Shown: positions 34,583 to 45,482 of the stretch, one piece after another
How the letters are laid out: the number at the start of each line of letters is the position of its first letter
Position numbering within the stretch: position 1 is the first letter of the stretch
Assembly (NCBI GenBank): GCA_009760885.1
Contig: CM019693.1
Coordinates: forward strand, 50,982,596-51,046,595
From: Achatina immaculata
Lineage: Eukaryota > Mollusca > Gastropoda > Stylommatophora > Achatinidae
Reading direction: 5' to 3'
DNA: 64,000 nt
Made by a program: the position numbers and the translations under genes
Notes under the pieces: model-generated
The model's input: only the letters and a program-made list of their open reading frames with translations
The model's database searches: none
What the model was told of the DNA's origin: nothing

Positions 34583-34735
34583 GTCTTAGAGTTCCCTATC
34601 TTACATGTTTCAGTGTTAGAATTCTTTGTCTTACGTAGAGTTCCCTGTCTTACATATTTCTGTCTTAGAGTTCCTTATCTTACATGTTTCAGTGTTAGAA
34701 TTCTTTGTCTTACGTAGAGTTCCCTGTCTTACACA
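34583..34735. repeat. About 80-bp direct repeat, 2 copies, with internal TCTTAC motif
   Basis: GTCTTAGAGTTCCCTATCTT and GTCTTAGAGTTCCTTATCTT start two units that share TTTCAGTGTTAGAATTCTTT and the TACGTAGAGTTCCCTGTCTT block. Confidence 0.85.
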
Positions 34736-34936
34736 TAAACTTGTGCTCACTATCATTGTATTGGGCGCACTATCCTGCATATATGTATAATGTAGTTCAC
34801 TGCAAAAAGGTCGAAGCACGCATGTCACTGTGGGACATCTCTAATGATTTGACAAGTTGGCTTGTGTTGCTCTTTACAAAAGTTTCCTGCTATATTGCTT
34901 GTATGTGTTATTCAGTTCACCGTCTTTCTGAGAGAA

Positions 34937-34937
<1 letters not shown>

Positions 34938-34979
<42 letters not shown>

Positions 34980-34989
34980 TATATAATAT

Positions 34990-35020
<31 letters not shown>
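34938..35020. repeat. (TA)n followed by (CT)n microsatellites
   Basis: A TA-rich run at 34938-34993 then CT repeats at 34994-35020. They abut the 3' end of the minus-strand LINE-G. Confidence 0.95.
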
Positions 35021-35023
35021 GAA

Positions 35024-35770
35024 CCTTAAGTGCCCAGGGCACATGGGGCTTCCGCAAGGGTTTTCCACAAATGCCTGTCCTTCGCCTTTTTTTCTGCTCT
35101 TGCCCAGGTGAGCCCTCTATTGCTCAACATCCTTTCTGTTGTTCTTCTCCATGTCTCTTTTGGTCTACCCTTACTTCTGCTCCCCTGTGGTGTCCATCTT
35201 AGTGCTATTTTTGGTAGTGAGTTGTCAGTCATTCGGAGCACATGTCCCAACCATCGCCAGCGTCTTTCCTCAATAATTGTTGTCAGTGGTTTCATCTGCA
35301 TTTCTGCTAATAAGATGTTATTTCTTATTGTGTTTGGCCAAAATATTTTTCTAATTCTTCGTAAACATTTAGTCTGGAAAGAATTCAACTTGTTTTCTAT
35401 GGTTTTGGTGATTTTCCAGCATTCACTTCCATAAAGTAGTACACTTAGAAGATTACTCTTAAATATCCTGATTTTCATATTTATGCGTAGTTTTTTTAAT
35501 TTCCATATAGTCTGCAGCACTGCAAAAGCCTGGTTTGCTCTAGTAAGTCTGCTGTTGATGTCCTCTGTGGTGTCTCCATTTTCTACTACTCTGCTGCCAA
35601 GGTAGACAAATTCGTTGACTTCCTCCACTAACTTGTTATCTACTCTGAGTATATTTCTGTTGTTCACATTTTGCTTCATTAACTTTGTCTTTCCTACGTT
35701 GATCTTTAGTCCTATGTTGTTTGCATTCTGAGTTAGCTTGTTTATTTTATCCCCCGTGTGGTACCCGGGA
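35024..35770 (-). mobile_element. LINE-G C-terminal RT region, open
   Basis: About 245 codons are open on the minus strand. They read LKINVGKTKLMKQN, NEFVYLGSRVVENGDTTED, LLYGSECWKITKTIENKLN, CLRRIRKIFWPNTI, RRWRWLGHVLRM, KGRPKETWRRTTER and ALCALGT-type end (AEAPCALGT, stop at 35026-35028). This is the RT thumb and C-terminal part of an RTE-like LINE. It is 5'-truncated; the catalytic palm lies beyond the break near 35760. It ends directly at the CT/TA microsatellite. Confidence 0.82.
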
Positions 35771-35910
35771 TCTGCAAAGAATAGGACCACTGTACCCTAC
35801 CACGCATGATCGTAAAAGGCGACTAAGGAGGGTTCAGCATAGGGCCAGCAACCCTATCTGGTAAAAAAACTATCAGACTGCTACAGAAACGGAAGCAAGG
35901 GGAAAAATAT
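35771..35910. repeat. Possible SINE-type conserved core
   Basis: Contains GTAAAAGGCGACTAAGGAGG and AGGGCCAGCAACCCTATCTG. From memory this resembles a central domain conserved in some metazoan SINEs, but I cannot verify that here. No tRNA-type A/B box promoter was found beside it. Confidence 0.3.
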
Positions 35911-35924
35911 ATATTATATATCTT

Positions 35925-36772
35925 ATCTTATATCCTTCCCGTGCCGTTAGACGTCACATAGGGCTCGCAAAGTAGTTCGCCAATTTTTCCTGTCTTCGGC
36001 GAGTCTTTCAACCTCATCAAAGGATTTTATGCCTGTTAACTTGGCCTCTCTTAATAATGTTCTCTTCAGAGTTTCACGCGGTCTGCCCCTTTTTCTTCGG
36101 CCTGTTGTGTTCCACTTGATAGCTTGTTTTGGGATTCTCTGCTCATTTCTTCTCATCAAGTGGCCAACATATGTCCATCTCCTTTTCCTGATCACCCGTG
36201 AGACTGGTTGTTGTTCAGTCATCTGTCTTATCTCTGCATTGTTCTTGAATTCATTCCACTTGATGCCGAGTATTTTCCTTAGGCATTTGTTTTCAAAAGA
36301 GTCTAATTTCTTGTGTATTTCTTTAGTTGTTTTCCAGCTTTCGCATGCATAAATGAGGGTGGATATTACATTTGAATTGAATAGTCTTAACTTGGTTTTT
36401 GTGCTTATAACTTTTGAATTCCATATGTTCTCAAGATTCTTGAAGATTGATGCTGCTTTTGCAATTCTGATCCTAACTTCCTTTCTAGTGTCACCATCCT
36501 GGTCTATGTAGCTGCCAAGGTATGCAAATTGATTGACTTCTTCAATATCTGTCCCTTCTATGTGTATTTTTCCATTTTGATTGATGGGAATTTTCATTAT
36601 TTTTGTTTTGTCCTTGTTAATTTCAAGTCCTATTTTGCTAGCCAGTGAAGATAGGCTATCTGTTTTTTCTTGCATGGAATTCACATTATTACTGATAAGA
36701 GTTATGTCATCAGCAAAATCAAGATCTTCTAGTTGGGTCCCATGTACCCAGTCAATACCTGTGTTACCTGTG
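35925..36772 (-). mobile_element. 5'-truncated LINE-A, C-terminal 245 codons open
   Basis: The minus-strand frame 36684-35947 is intact. It runs NSMQEKTDSLSSLASKIGLE, TKIMKIPINQNGK, NQFAYLGSYIDQDGDTRKEV, LIYACESWKTTKEIHKK, RKRRWTYVGHLMRRNEQ, PKQAIKWNTTGRRKRGRP and ALCDV stop. Upstream, LEDLDFADDITLISN (the catalytic FADD) extends the reading to about 36760. It has the LINE-A 3' signature ATAAGATAAGATA. TA-rich runs border both ends (35910 and 36773), suggesting insertion into a TA tract. Confidence 0.88.
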
Positions 36773-36774
36773 CC

Positions 36775-36807
<33 letters not shown>

Positions 36808-36808
36808 A
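36773..36808. repeat. (TA)n microsatellite
   Basis: TA run at the 5' break of the LINE-A copy. Confidence 0.9.
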
Positions 36809-36934
36809 ATGAATTCTATATTTTATTCATTGTCTTGCATTATCTGTAACTCTAGACCAGCTCTACTGATAGTACAACACACGTACGTGCGTGTGTGTGT
36901 TTTTGTTTGTTTTTTGTGTGTGTTATATATACTG

Positions 36935-37285
36935 AGTTTGATGTCTTGCATACATCTACAAATTAGTTCACTGTCTTGCATTTATCTACAAAAAAGTTGG
37001 ACTATCTTGCATTTGTCTACAAATTAGTTCACTATCTTGCATTTGTCTACAAATAAGTTGACTATCTTGCATTTGTCTACATATTAGTTGACTTTCTTGC
37101 ATTTGTCTACAAATAAGTTGACTATCTTGCATTTGTCTACAAATAAGTTGACTATCTTGCATTTGTCTACAAATAAGTTGACTATCTTGCATTTGTCTAC
37201 AAATAAGTTGACTATTTTGCATTTGTCTACAAATTAGTTGACTATTTTGCATTTGTCTACAAATTAGTTGACTATCTTGCATAAT
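36935..37285. repeat. 30-bp minisatellite, about 11 copies
   Basis: The unit is ACTATCTTGCATTTGTCTAC followed by AAATAAGTTG. The minus strand reads a 10-residue repeat (MQDSQLICRQ), an array artefact. The flanking sequence (CTCTAGACCAGCTCTACTGA...GTACAAC at 36851, CAAGACCGAGTCTACTGGTA...GTACAAC at 37300) is itself duplicated on both sides. Confidence 0.92.
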
Positions 37286-37485
37286 ACATCTCTAATTCAA
37301 GACCGAGTCTACTGGTAGTACAACGCGCATTTGCTCGGGACAAGTTGGTGGGGGTAGCAAACATAGGGAAAGTAGGATAAACACAGCTTTCTTCACTTTG
37401 TAGTTATTGAACGCTGACAATGTAGACAGACCTCACGTGGGCCTCCACGGAAGAAGGAAGGAGAAGAGAGGATCATAAAACTAGA

Positions 37486-37685
37486 ATGAGCCAGGAGTTT
37501 GTTGTGTGGAACAAGGGCCATGTGAGGACACGGAAAATCATGACGGAACAAGCCAAGATGCGCTGCTCAGCTTCAGCTTTAAGAAAGAAAGCTGTCTCTC
37601 TTTACAGTTCACGGAGTTTTACAACATCGGGTGGCCAAAAATGTATGGGCGCTAAACAGGGTGGGGTTCTACCCGTGCTTGACAC
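37486..37685 (+). CDS. Possible exon of an unknown gene
   Basis: An open frame from ATG 37486 reads MSQEFVVWNKGHVRTRKIM and continues through basic and serine-rich sequence to LPVLDT. There a good donor (GACACG/GTAAGAG) is present at about 37686. No family recognised. It lies in one of the few stretches without repeats, between the 30-bp array and the hAT element. Composition is more GC-rich than its surroundings. It may be chance. Confidence 0.25.
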
Positions 37686-37720
37686 GGTAAGAGAAACATT
37701 TGCTTGACATCCTGAGCAAG

Positions 37721-37822
37721 ATGATGTCTGCCAGTAAAGTAAAGATTTGTGTGTTTGTTGGTGCCTTATTTTTATTGTTCTTGATTTCCCCGAAATATTG
37801 GGCTGCTGCTATTCTTAAATAA
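37721..37822 (+). CDS. Short hydrophobic ORF (33 codons) beside AATAAA
   Basis: ATG ATG at 37721 opens MMSASKVKICVFVGALFLLF and ends WAAAILK with a stop at 37820-37822. The stop overlaps a TAAATAAATAAATATT run that contains poly(A)-signal hexamers. The profile is a short basic start followed by a hydrophobic stretch, like a signal peptide or single membrane segment. It could be a small secreted or membrane peptide, a last exon, or chance. Confidence 0.25.
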   Translation: MMSASKVKICVFVGALFLLFLISPKYWAAAILK

Positions 37823-38595
37823 ATAAATATTGTAAAATGTCACGAAGTGTTGACGGCTACGTGGCATTTATGTGTATCATAATAACATCAAAGCTCTTTA
37901 AAAAACCACTTGGAGTCCCCTTTTGAAAAAAAAAACGGATTGAAATATCGTCCGTGCTTAAATTAGAGCACCCGACTGATTTAAAACAAAAAGAATGATT
38001 GAATGCCGAAGTTGGGCGCTGGACAGGAGCATAGCAAAAAATGCCTAATTGCCATTGTCCGGTTTTTTTTTTTTAAGTAAAGATTGTTTGCCTTTTCGTG
38101 GAGCATCTGATAAATATGTTCATAAGAACGGACATTTTGTAATGTTTGTTTAGTTAACTGCCAGATTTGATAGTACAACGCCCGAACATTTCATGAGAGT
38201 AACTTGTGGATCGGCCCAACATTGTCACGGGAACAAACATTCACAGTGAAAAGAAATAGTTTCTGTTGTACACAAAGTTAACTAATATAACCTGGTTAGT
38301 GACTTTACTCCACATGTAAGACATATAAAATAACACTGTTTATAACATTACTCATCCAAGGGATTTTCTTTCATTCATGCAGAAGCCAGTACAGACTCAG
38401 TGTTAACTGAATGTATTCTTAGAAAATTCTCAGACATGAAAATTCCAGCCACAAACATGCGTAGCCATGGTTACGATAATGGATCAAGCATAAAAAGGCA
38501 ACACCTGGGAGTTCAACAACGCACCGTAGACGAATGTGAGATTTTTTTTTTATCTCTTCTTTCTCATTCTAACAACTTAATGATGCCGCAATGTC
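37823..38595. other. Unassigned stretch before the hAT element
   Basis: No coding or repeat feature supported. A poly-T run lies at 38064-38074. Confidence 0.45.
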
Positions 38596-38804
38596 ATCTA
38601 GACCAGCGGTTCTCAGACCCTTTTGCTGCACGGCCCACAATTAAAAGTCAAACATTTTTGCGGCCTACTAATAAAGTGCTTTATATTTGCAAAGTATAAA
38701 TTTATAAAGTATTATATAATATTTTCTGTACATGTTTAACTGCATAATCTTTCCTACACAAAAGTTCTTTTCATTTACCTTAAAGATGTCACTGTTTCCG
38801 ATTG

Positions 38805-39248
38805 GATAACATGTCTATTCTGGCTGGAATTTGTGACAAACACACTTGAAGATCATCCTCCACGTTCATTCTTGAACGCTATTTGGTTTTCATGGCAGTC
38901 GATGGAGAAAATGAAACCTCGCATAAATAAGTCGTTGAAAAAGTTAGAACTTTCATCGCCAGGGCTGACAACAACGGATATTCCAGCAAAACAGTGCACC
39001 AAAAGGAAGAGATATCCACAGCGGGGTCGTTACATTTGATTTGTAATGTGCGATCCCTAGACAGTTCCGCTAATTCTTCTCTTCCACGACCAGTTAATTC
39101 AGAGAATGCACACAAAAAAATGATTACGAATCCAATCGTAAGCTCTAATGTCTTCGGGTGTGAAGTATTTGTCAAAACATTCAGCAAGAGATGTCAGATG
39201 CCCTTTTATTACACCAGTGACCTCTTCCAGAATCTCCCCATTAACTTC
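38805..39248 (-). pseudogene. hAT transposase C-terminal dimerisation domain (hATC)
   Basis: Minus-strand pieces read VNGEILEEVTGVIKGHLTSL, DKYFTPEDIRAYDWIRN, a frameshift, then ELSRDRTLQIKCN, DISSFWCTVLLEYPLLSALA, LTFSTTYLCEVSFS and TKYRSRLNVEDDLQV. These are the hATC signature (W..(L)..(Y)P.L...A, TYLCE, K.R..L). It follows, after the LINE insertion, the part at 42720-44094. One frameshift near 39095 and another near 38880 are needed. Confidence 0.85.
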
Positions 39249-39680
39249 ACATATATATTCATTCATTCATTTGCATGTCCCTTGCGGAACTTTGCCTCCC
39301 AAACAGCACTCCTGTAGGCCTCTTGGTTGTAAGCAAGATGGCCTGCTGCTGATGCATCCATTTGCAAATCATCAACGATGTCTTGCAGCCATCTTCGCCT
39401 TGGTCTTCCTCTCTTTCTTTTTCCCATTATGTATCCTTCCAATACGGTCTTCTCTAAATTATCATGACGCTTAATGTGTCCAAAATATTTCAGTTTTCTC
39501 TCTTTAATCCTCTTCACTAGCCAGCCTTCTTCAATATTAAGCTCTTGTAGTATAGATATATTTGTTCTTTTTTGTGTCCACAATATTTGGAGAACTTTTC
39601 TGTAGCATTTACATTCAAAGGCATTTATGTGTTTCTCAGCTGTTTTGTTAAGTGTCCAGGTCTCACAGGCATATGTCACT
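39249..39680 (-). mobile_element. LINE-C 3' fragment in the hAT element
   Basis: The minus-strand frame 39679-39263 is open for 138 codons: TYACETWTLNKTAEKHIN, LKYFGHIKRHDNLEKTVLEG, GKRKRGRPRRRWLQDIVDDL and KFRKGHANE. The stop is followed by an ATGAATGAAT tail. It starts at the same point of the family (TYACETW) as the copy at 1766. Its 5' edge lies directly against the 3' end of LINE-A. Confidence 0.88.
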
Positions 39681-39687
39681 TATATAT

Positions 39688-42600
39688 ATCTTATCTTATA
39701 TCCTTCCCGTGCCGTTAAATGTCACATAGGGCTCGCAAAGTAGTTCGCCAATTTTTCCTGTCTTCGGCGAGTCTTTCAAACTCATCAAAGGATTTTATGC
39801 CTGTTAATTTGGCCTCTCTTTATATTGTCCTCTTCAGAGTTTCACGCGGTCTGCCTCTTTTTCTTCGGCCTGTTGTGTTCCACTTGATAGCTTGTTTTGG
39901 GATTCTCTGATAATTTCTTCTCATCAAGTGACCAACATATGTCCATTTCCTTTTCCTGATCACCCATGAGACTGGTTGTTGTTCAGTCATCTGTCTTATC
40001 TCTGCATTGTTCTTGAATTCATTCCACTTGATGCCGAGTATTTTCCTTATGAATTTGTTTTCAAAAGAGTCTAATATCTTTTCTATTTCTTTAGTTGTTT
40101 TCCAGCTTTCGCATGCATAAATGAGGGTGGATATTACATTTGAATTGAATAGTCTTAACTTGGTTTTTGTGCTTATAACTTTTGAATTCCATATGTTCTC
40201 AAGATTCTTGAATATTGATGCTGTTTTTGCAATTCTGATCCTAACTTCCTTTCTAGTGTCACCATCCTGGTCTATGTAGCTGCCAAGGTATGCAAACTGA
40301 TTGACTTCTTCAATATCTGTCCCTTCTATGTGTATTTTTCCATTTTGATTGAGAGAAATTTTCATTATTTTTGTTTTGTCCTTGTTAATTTCAAGTCCTA
40401 TTTTGCTAGCCACTGAAGACTGGCTATCTGTTTTTTCTTGCATGAAATTCACATTATTACTGATAAGAGTTATGTCATCAGCAAAATCGAGATCTTCTAG
40501 TTGGGTCCCATGTACCCAGTCAATACCTATGTTACCTGTGCAAGATTTTTTCATTATGAAGTCTATTGTAATCCCAAAAAGTAAAAGAGACAGTATATAT
40601 CCTTGTGTCACGCCTGTTTCAATCTGGAACCATTCACTCATCCCTTCTTCTGTCTTGACTGCACAAACATATCCACTGTATAAGTCCTTAATGATGTTGA
40701 CAATTTTAGATGGTATTCCATATAGACATAAAATTCTCCATAATGAATCTCTATGTATGCTATCAAATGCCTTTTTAAAATCTATGAAGTTCAGTATTAA
40801 TGGTTTCTGCTTTTCAATATGTTCTTCAAGTATTATTCTTAGAGTAAAGATCTGGTCGAGACAGCTTCTCCCTTTTCGAAATCCTGCTTGTTCTTCTCTC
40901 ATTGCAGTATCCACTATATCTTTGAGTCTATTCAAAATGACCTTGCAAAATACTTTTGACACAACTGATATTAAGGTTACTCCTCTCCAGTTGTTACAGT
41001 CACTAAGGTTGCCCTTTTTGGTATTTTAACAATGATTCCTTTCTTCCAATTAGAAGGGACCTATTCTTCTTTCCAAATCTTGTTAAACATTCTCTGTAGT
41101 TGTCTCATGTTGTCACTATTGATAGCTTTTAGCATTTCGGCTGTTATTTCATCTTCACCTGCAGCGTTGTTGTTAGCCATTAAATTCACTGCTGTTTCAA
41201 TTTCATGCAATTTAATTTCATCTAGGTTGACATTTAGTTGTGGGGCTGGTAAGTCAGTTTCAAGGTTTAACAATTCTTTTGGGTGTGGTCGATTGAGTAT
41301 TTCTTGGAAGTATTCAGTCCATCTTTGCTTTTGGTCTTTATTTGATGTTAATAGTGTTCCAGTTTTGCTAAGGATTGGTCTTTCTTTAGATGTAATAGTA
41401 CCTGTTAGCCTCTTTTGTATGTTATATAAAGTTTTGCTGTCTCCTGTTTTTGCTGCTTTTTCTGCCTCTTTCGCCTTATTGTCTATGTATTCTCATTTAT
41501 CCCTTCTAGTTGAACTTTTTACTTTCTTGTCTATTTCTTTGTATTTTCCTTTTGCCAAATCTCTTTCATGATCTGTTTTTGCATTCAACATGTCTAATTT
41601 GGCTGCTCGTCTTTCATGTATATACTTCCATATTTTATCTGATATCCATGCTTTTCTATTTGGTTTTTCCAGTCCAGCGCTTACTTTTGCTGCTGTGATT
41701 ATGGCTGTGCTGTAAGAATTCCATACCTCATCTATACCTATCTCCTCAACGTCACTGGGTGTTTTGGAATGATTGGCAAGTTCCTGATTGAAATTAATGT
41801 TAGTATTTTCTTCTTGTAGGCTGTGGATGTTTATCTTTCTGTGTACTGATTTCTTGTGTTGACTTTTCAATTTTAGTTTTATTTTCCCTATACACAGATT
41901 GTGATCACTGTTTACATCTGCACCCCTATAAGCCCTTACATCCATGAGAGATGTTCTGTATTGCTTTCTAATACAAAAATGGTCTATCTGGTTTCTAGTT
42001 CTATCATCTGGAGATATCCACGTTGTTTTATGCATCTCTTTGTGTGGGAATATTGTGCCTCCAATGACCATGCCCTCTGTTAGACATACTTCAATGTATC
42101 TTTCTCCATTCTGATTAACCATGTCAATTCCTTCTTTCCCCATCACTTTTTCAACGTCGGTATTATCCTTCCCTACCTTAGCATTGAAGTCCCCCATAGC
42201 AATTAGGATGTCGTGTTTAGGGACTTTGTTGATGATTTGTTGTAGTTGGTGATAGAAGTCGTCTTTCACATCATCATCTGCATCATTCGTGGGTGCATAA
42301 CACTGTATTATTGTCATTCTTCCGTGTCGTAGGTTGTATCGTGCTCTTATTATACGACTGTTCACCGGTTCCCGTTCTACAAGGCTCTTTGCAGCTACAT
42401 TTGACATAATAATGTCCCGGATTTTACCGTCATTTCTGCCTGAATGTATTATTAACTTACCGTTTTCCGCCGATCTTTTACCTGCTTCTGGCCATCGCAT
42501 TTCGCTGATGCCCAGTATGTCTAGATGGTATCTCTCCATTTCTTTGATGACCTGAGTAGTTTTTGTTGGTGCTGCCATCGTTCTCACATTCCAGAATCCA

Positions 42601-42707
42601 ATCCTTGTCACATGTTTGGGGCCGACGAATGAGCTCTTCGGAGTTGGCATCCCTGATGCTCGGTTGGTTTCTCTGCGAGTTTCCGTAACGATATCTTGCA
42701 CTCTATA
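39688..42707 (-). mobile_element. Near full-length LINE-A (endonuclease plus RT)
   Basis: One ORF of roughly 990 codons, minus strand, start ATG at 42701. N-terminal APE-type endonuclease: RIGFWNVRTMAAPTKTTQVI, ISEMRWPEAGKR, IQCYAPTNDAD, IAMGDFNAKVGKDN, RNQIDHFCIRKQ and VNSDHNLCIGKI. RT: GEDEITAEMLKA, EQAGFRKGRSCLDQIFTLR, FIDFKKAFDSIHRDSLW, TGVTQGYILSLLLFG, LEDLDFADDITLIS and FAYLGSYIDQDGDTRK. It closes with RKRGRPRETLKRT and the short 3' tail ATAAGATAAGATA. Defects: stops at 41493-41495, 41061-41063 and 39820-39822 and a one-base frameshift near 41015. The family resembles RTE/Proto2-type LINEs (inference). No separate ORF1 is seen. Confidence 0.9.
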
Positions 42708-42719
42708 AATTCACAGAGT

Positions 42720-44094
42720 AAGTGAAACATGTCTTGTGATTTGTTCTCGAGTCGCGTGCGCCAAAGTCATAGTTTCTTCTTAAAGGCTGCAGCCTTGTCC
42801 TATGTCTTGAGTATACTGGCATCTTTACCCTGCAGTGAAATGTTCAAACTGTTCAAAAGGCTAAAAATGTCAGCAAGGTATGCCAGCATAGCAAGCCACT
42901 TAATATCAGCGACCTTACCTGCCAGATCGAGATTGTGTTCTGTCAAAAACTGTAACAATTCTAAACGAAGCTCAAACATCCTTGCAAGAACTTTTCCTCT
43001 GAACAGCCAACGCACAGCCGAGTGCAATAGGAGATGCTTGTGTTCTGCTTCTGACTCAATACAAAGTTGAGCAAATAATCGACTGTTCGCTGTTGTAGTT
43101 TTTATGAAGTTTACAACCCGAGTTAAGTTTTCGAGTACAGATCCCAGAGTTTCGTTCAACTTCTTTGAAGCGAGTGCCTCACGACGGATCATGCAATGGG
43201 TGCCTACAATCTCGGGTGACACTTGCTTTATGCCAGTTACAACATCAGTCATCGTGACAGCGCCGTCGGTGCAAATACCGATGCAGTTCGTCCACTGTAG
43301 TCCAAAAGTTGTGAAAAAAAAAATCCTTTAAAACACGAAATATTTCATCGACCGTCATTCTCGCTGGCATTGACTTACAAAAAAGAAATTCCTCTTGCAT
43401 ACTATTTTTCCAACAATAGCAAAAATAAGCATGCAGCTGTGACTCGCCGGCAATGTCAGTTGACTCATCTAACTGAATAGCAGGCTTAGTAGATTGTAAT
43501 CGTTCAGTTAGCTGCGCGACAATGTCTTCGGACATTTCAGATATTCTTCTGAGGACAGTATCGTTCGAGATAGGAATCCTTTTCAGTTCTGTAGCGTATT
43601 CTGAAGCGAACAATCTGTCACAAATCTCAACAGCGACTGGCATGATAAGATCTTCTCCAATCGTGTGCGGTTTCTTTGATTTTCCGATTCTCTGGGCAAT
43701 CGGGTACGGTGCTTTAAGAGCTTTTTCGTAGAGAGTGGTTCTTGTTTTTAACACTGTCTTCTGTTTATTATATTCCTCGGCTTTACGTTCGAAACATTCT
43801 TTGGTTTTATTCTGTAGATCTGGATGCCTTGTAGTTAGATGACGACGCAATTTCGTCAGCTTCATTGCCTCATTAGAGAGGATTTGCAAACAAATAACAC
43901 ACTGTGGCAGATTTTGGTCATTTGTTGATGGAACGAAACCGTACTTAATATACTCCACATCATATTTTCCAGCGTATTTAGTTTTCTTACAAGTATCAAC
44001 GTTAACGTCGTCTAGATCACAGTCACGTTCGCTGCCACTATTATGATTTTTGTTTCCGCGAAGTCGAAGGCGTACGTTTCACAAATCGATCCAT
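42720..44094 (-). pseudogene. hAT (ZBED5-like) transposase, N-terminal and catalytic parts
   Basis: The minus-strand start MDRFVKRTPSTSRKQKS (ATG at 44094) is followed by a frameshift near 44045. Then come a BED-type zinc finger (QCVICLQIL ... LRRHLTTRHPD) and RIGKSKKPHTIGEDL. The core follows with QLDESTDIAGESQLHAYFCY (the D of the DDE triad in LDESTD), then a frameshift near 43255. Next are HCMIRREALASKKLNETL, HLLLHSAVRWLFRGKVLAR (the CHRW/VRW block) and LQFLTEHNLD. Reading continues with a stop near 42795 to DMFHLLCEFI at about 42715, where the LINE insertion begins. Related to host-domesticated ZBED5/SCAND3 proteins, but here it is broken. Confidence 0.88.
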
Positions 44095-44596
44095 TTTAGT
44101 GCCTAAAGTTTTAACGTTTAAACAATAAAAAAAGGTCATCCGAAAAGTCTCCATGATCACTACGTGGGTTACTGGAAGCCATTGATTAATCCAGTACGAA
44201 TTACACACAGCACCAAGACCAAATAGCGGCTCGCAAACCAACGAAATATGATTTTTAAAATTTTTAAACGAAAACACAATTGCCGAGAATTATATTTCAC
44301 TTCTGCTCTCTCGCACAATCTACGCCGACTGTTCTCTAAAATTACATTGTAAAACTGCACGTTTCAGCAACACGTTTAGAAAGACGCCGGTGTCGCACTT
44401 CAAAAGCGATTCCGTCTTTTTTATGTATGTCACATTTCTGTTTGATGCTGGAAGAAACGCTGCCTGGACCATCCTTTCTCCAATAGCCGCACAGAGGGCA
44501 TACTAATAAAGCGACTTACAATTCTGCCGCTTGCATCCGTGCAGTCTGCCGCTATGCATTGCGTGAAAAGTGCGGAATACATTTTTATTGTATCTA

Positions 44597-44599
<3 letters not shown>

Positions 44600-44632
<33 letters not shown>
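44600..44632. repeat. (CT)n microsatellite
   Basis: Pure CT run within the 5' region of the hAT element. Confidence 0.95.
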
Positions 44633-44635
<3 letters not shown>

Positions 44636-45216
44636 TGCTGCTTTGAGACTTCAGCCCTGCCCACTATACTCCCTGTCATGGTCCACGGTAAAACAGACTT
44701 CGTATTTGTGTTACTGAACACTAAACACTTGTTTTCCTCACCTACTCCTCTGTACTGTGTCTGTTACGTGTCAACATGAGCACTGGGCCCGGTGACACAA
44801 CAGACGTTACATTGATATACGCCGTCTAACAAGACAACCCAGATAACAATAACACTACACATCAATACCCGACATGACCAGTTACATGTAATCGACTAAC
44901 TCAACACCACAGTTGACACTTAACAAGAATCATATAATCACAGGATTCAGCAGTCACCAAACAGTCAGCAAATGTTTAACGATGAATCCCATTTGTTCGA
45001 CGTGTGTTGCGTAGATGTGGAGTGTAAACTGATGAGAACAATTTCAATGATCATAAAAAATATGTCCGGGCGATTAACATCGCCATGGGACTAAGTCAGA
45101 CATACAACATTGACAAAACATGCCAACTTCAAAACTACAACATACCTTTCAACCTTAAATTACAACCTTGTCCAAAAAGGGGACAAATCAAACACACACT
45201 CTACATGACAACTACA
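44633..45216. other. hAT 5' non-coding region
   Basis: No coding content; belongs to the hAT element between its transposase start and right end. Confidence 0.5.
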
Positions 45217-45482
45217 TCTGCCCTGAAAAGGACAATCCATTTAACTGCAACATTTGTCATGAAAAGGACAATCCATCTAACTACAACATTTGTCATGAAA
45301 AGGACAATCCATCTAACTACAACATTGTCCTAAAAAGGACAATCCATCTAACTACAACATTGTCCTAAAAAGGACAATCCATCTAACTACAACATTGTCA
45401 TAAAAAGGACAATCCATCTAACTACAACATTGTCATAAAAAGGATAATCCATCTAACTACAACATTGTCCTATAAACTACTA
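45217..45482. repeat. 35-36-bp minisatellite, about 7 copies
   Basis: The unit is GTCCTAAAAAGGACAATCCA followed by TCTAACTACAACATT. It contains a short internal palindrome, GTCCT..AGGAC. It lies inside the right part of the hAT element. Confidence 0.92.

Noticed and set aside
36986..37282. Minus-strand MQDSQLICRQ decapeptide repeat protein
   Set aside because: Produced by the 30-bp minisatellite.
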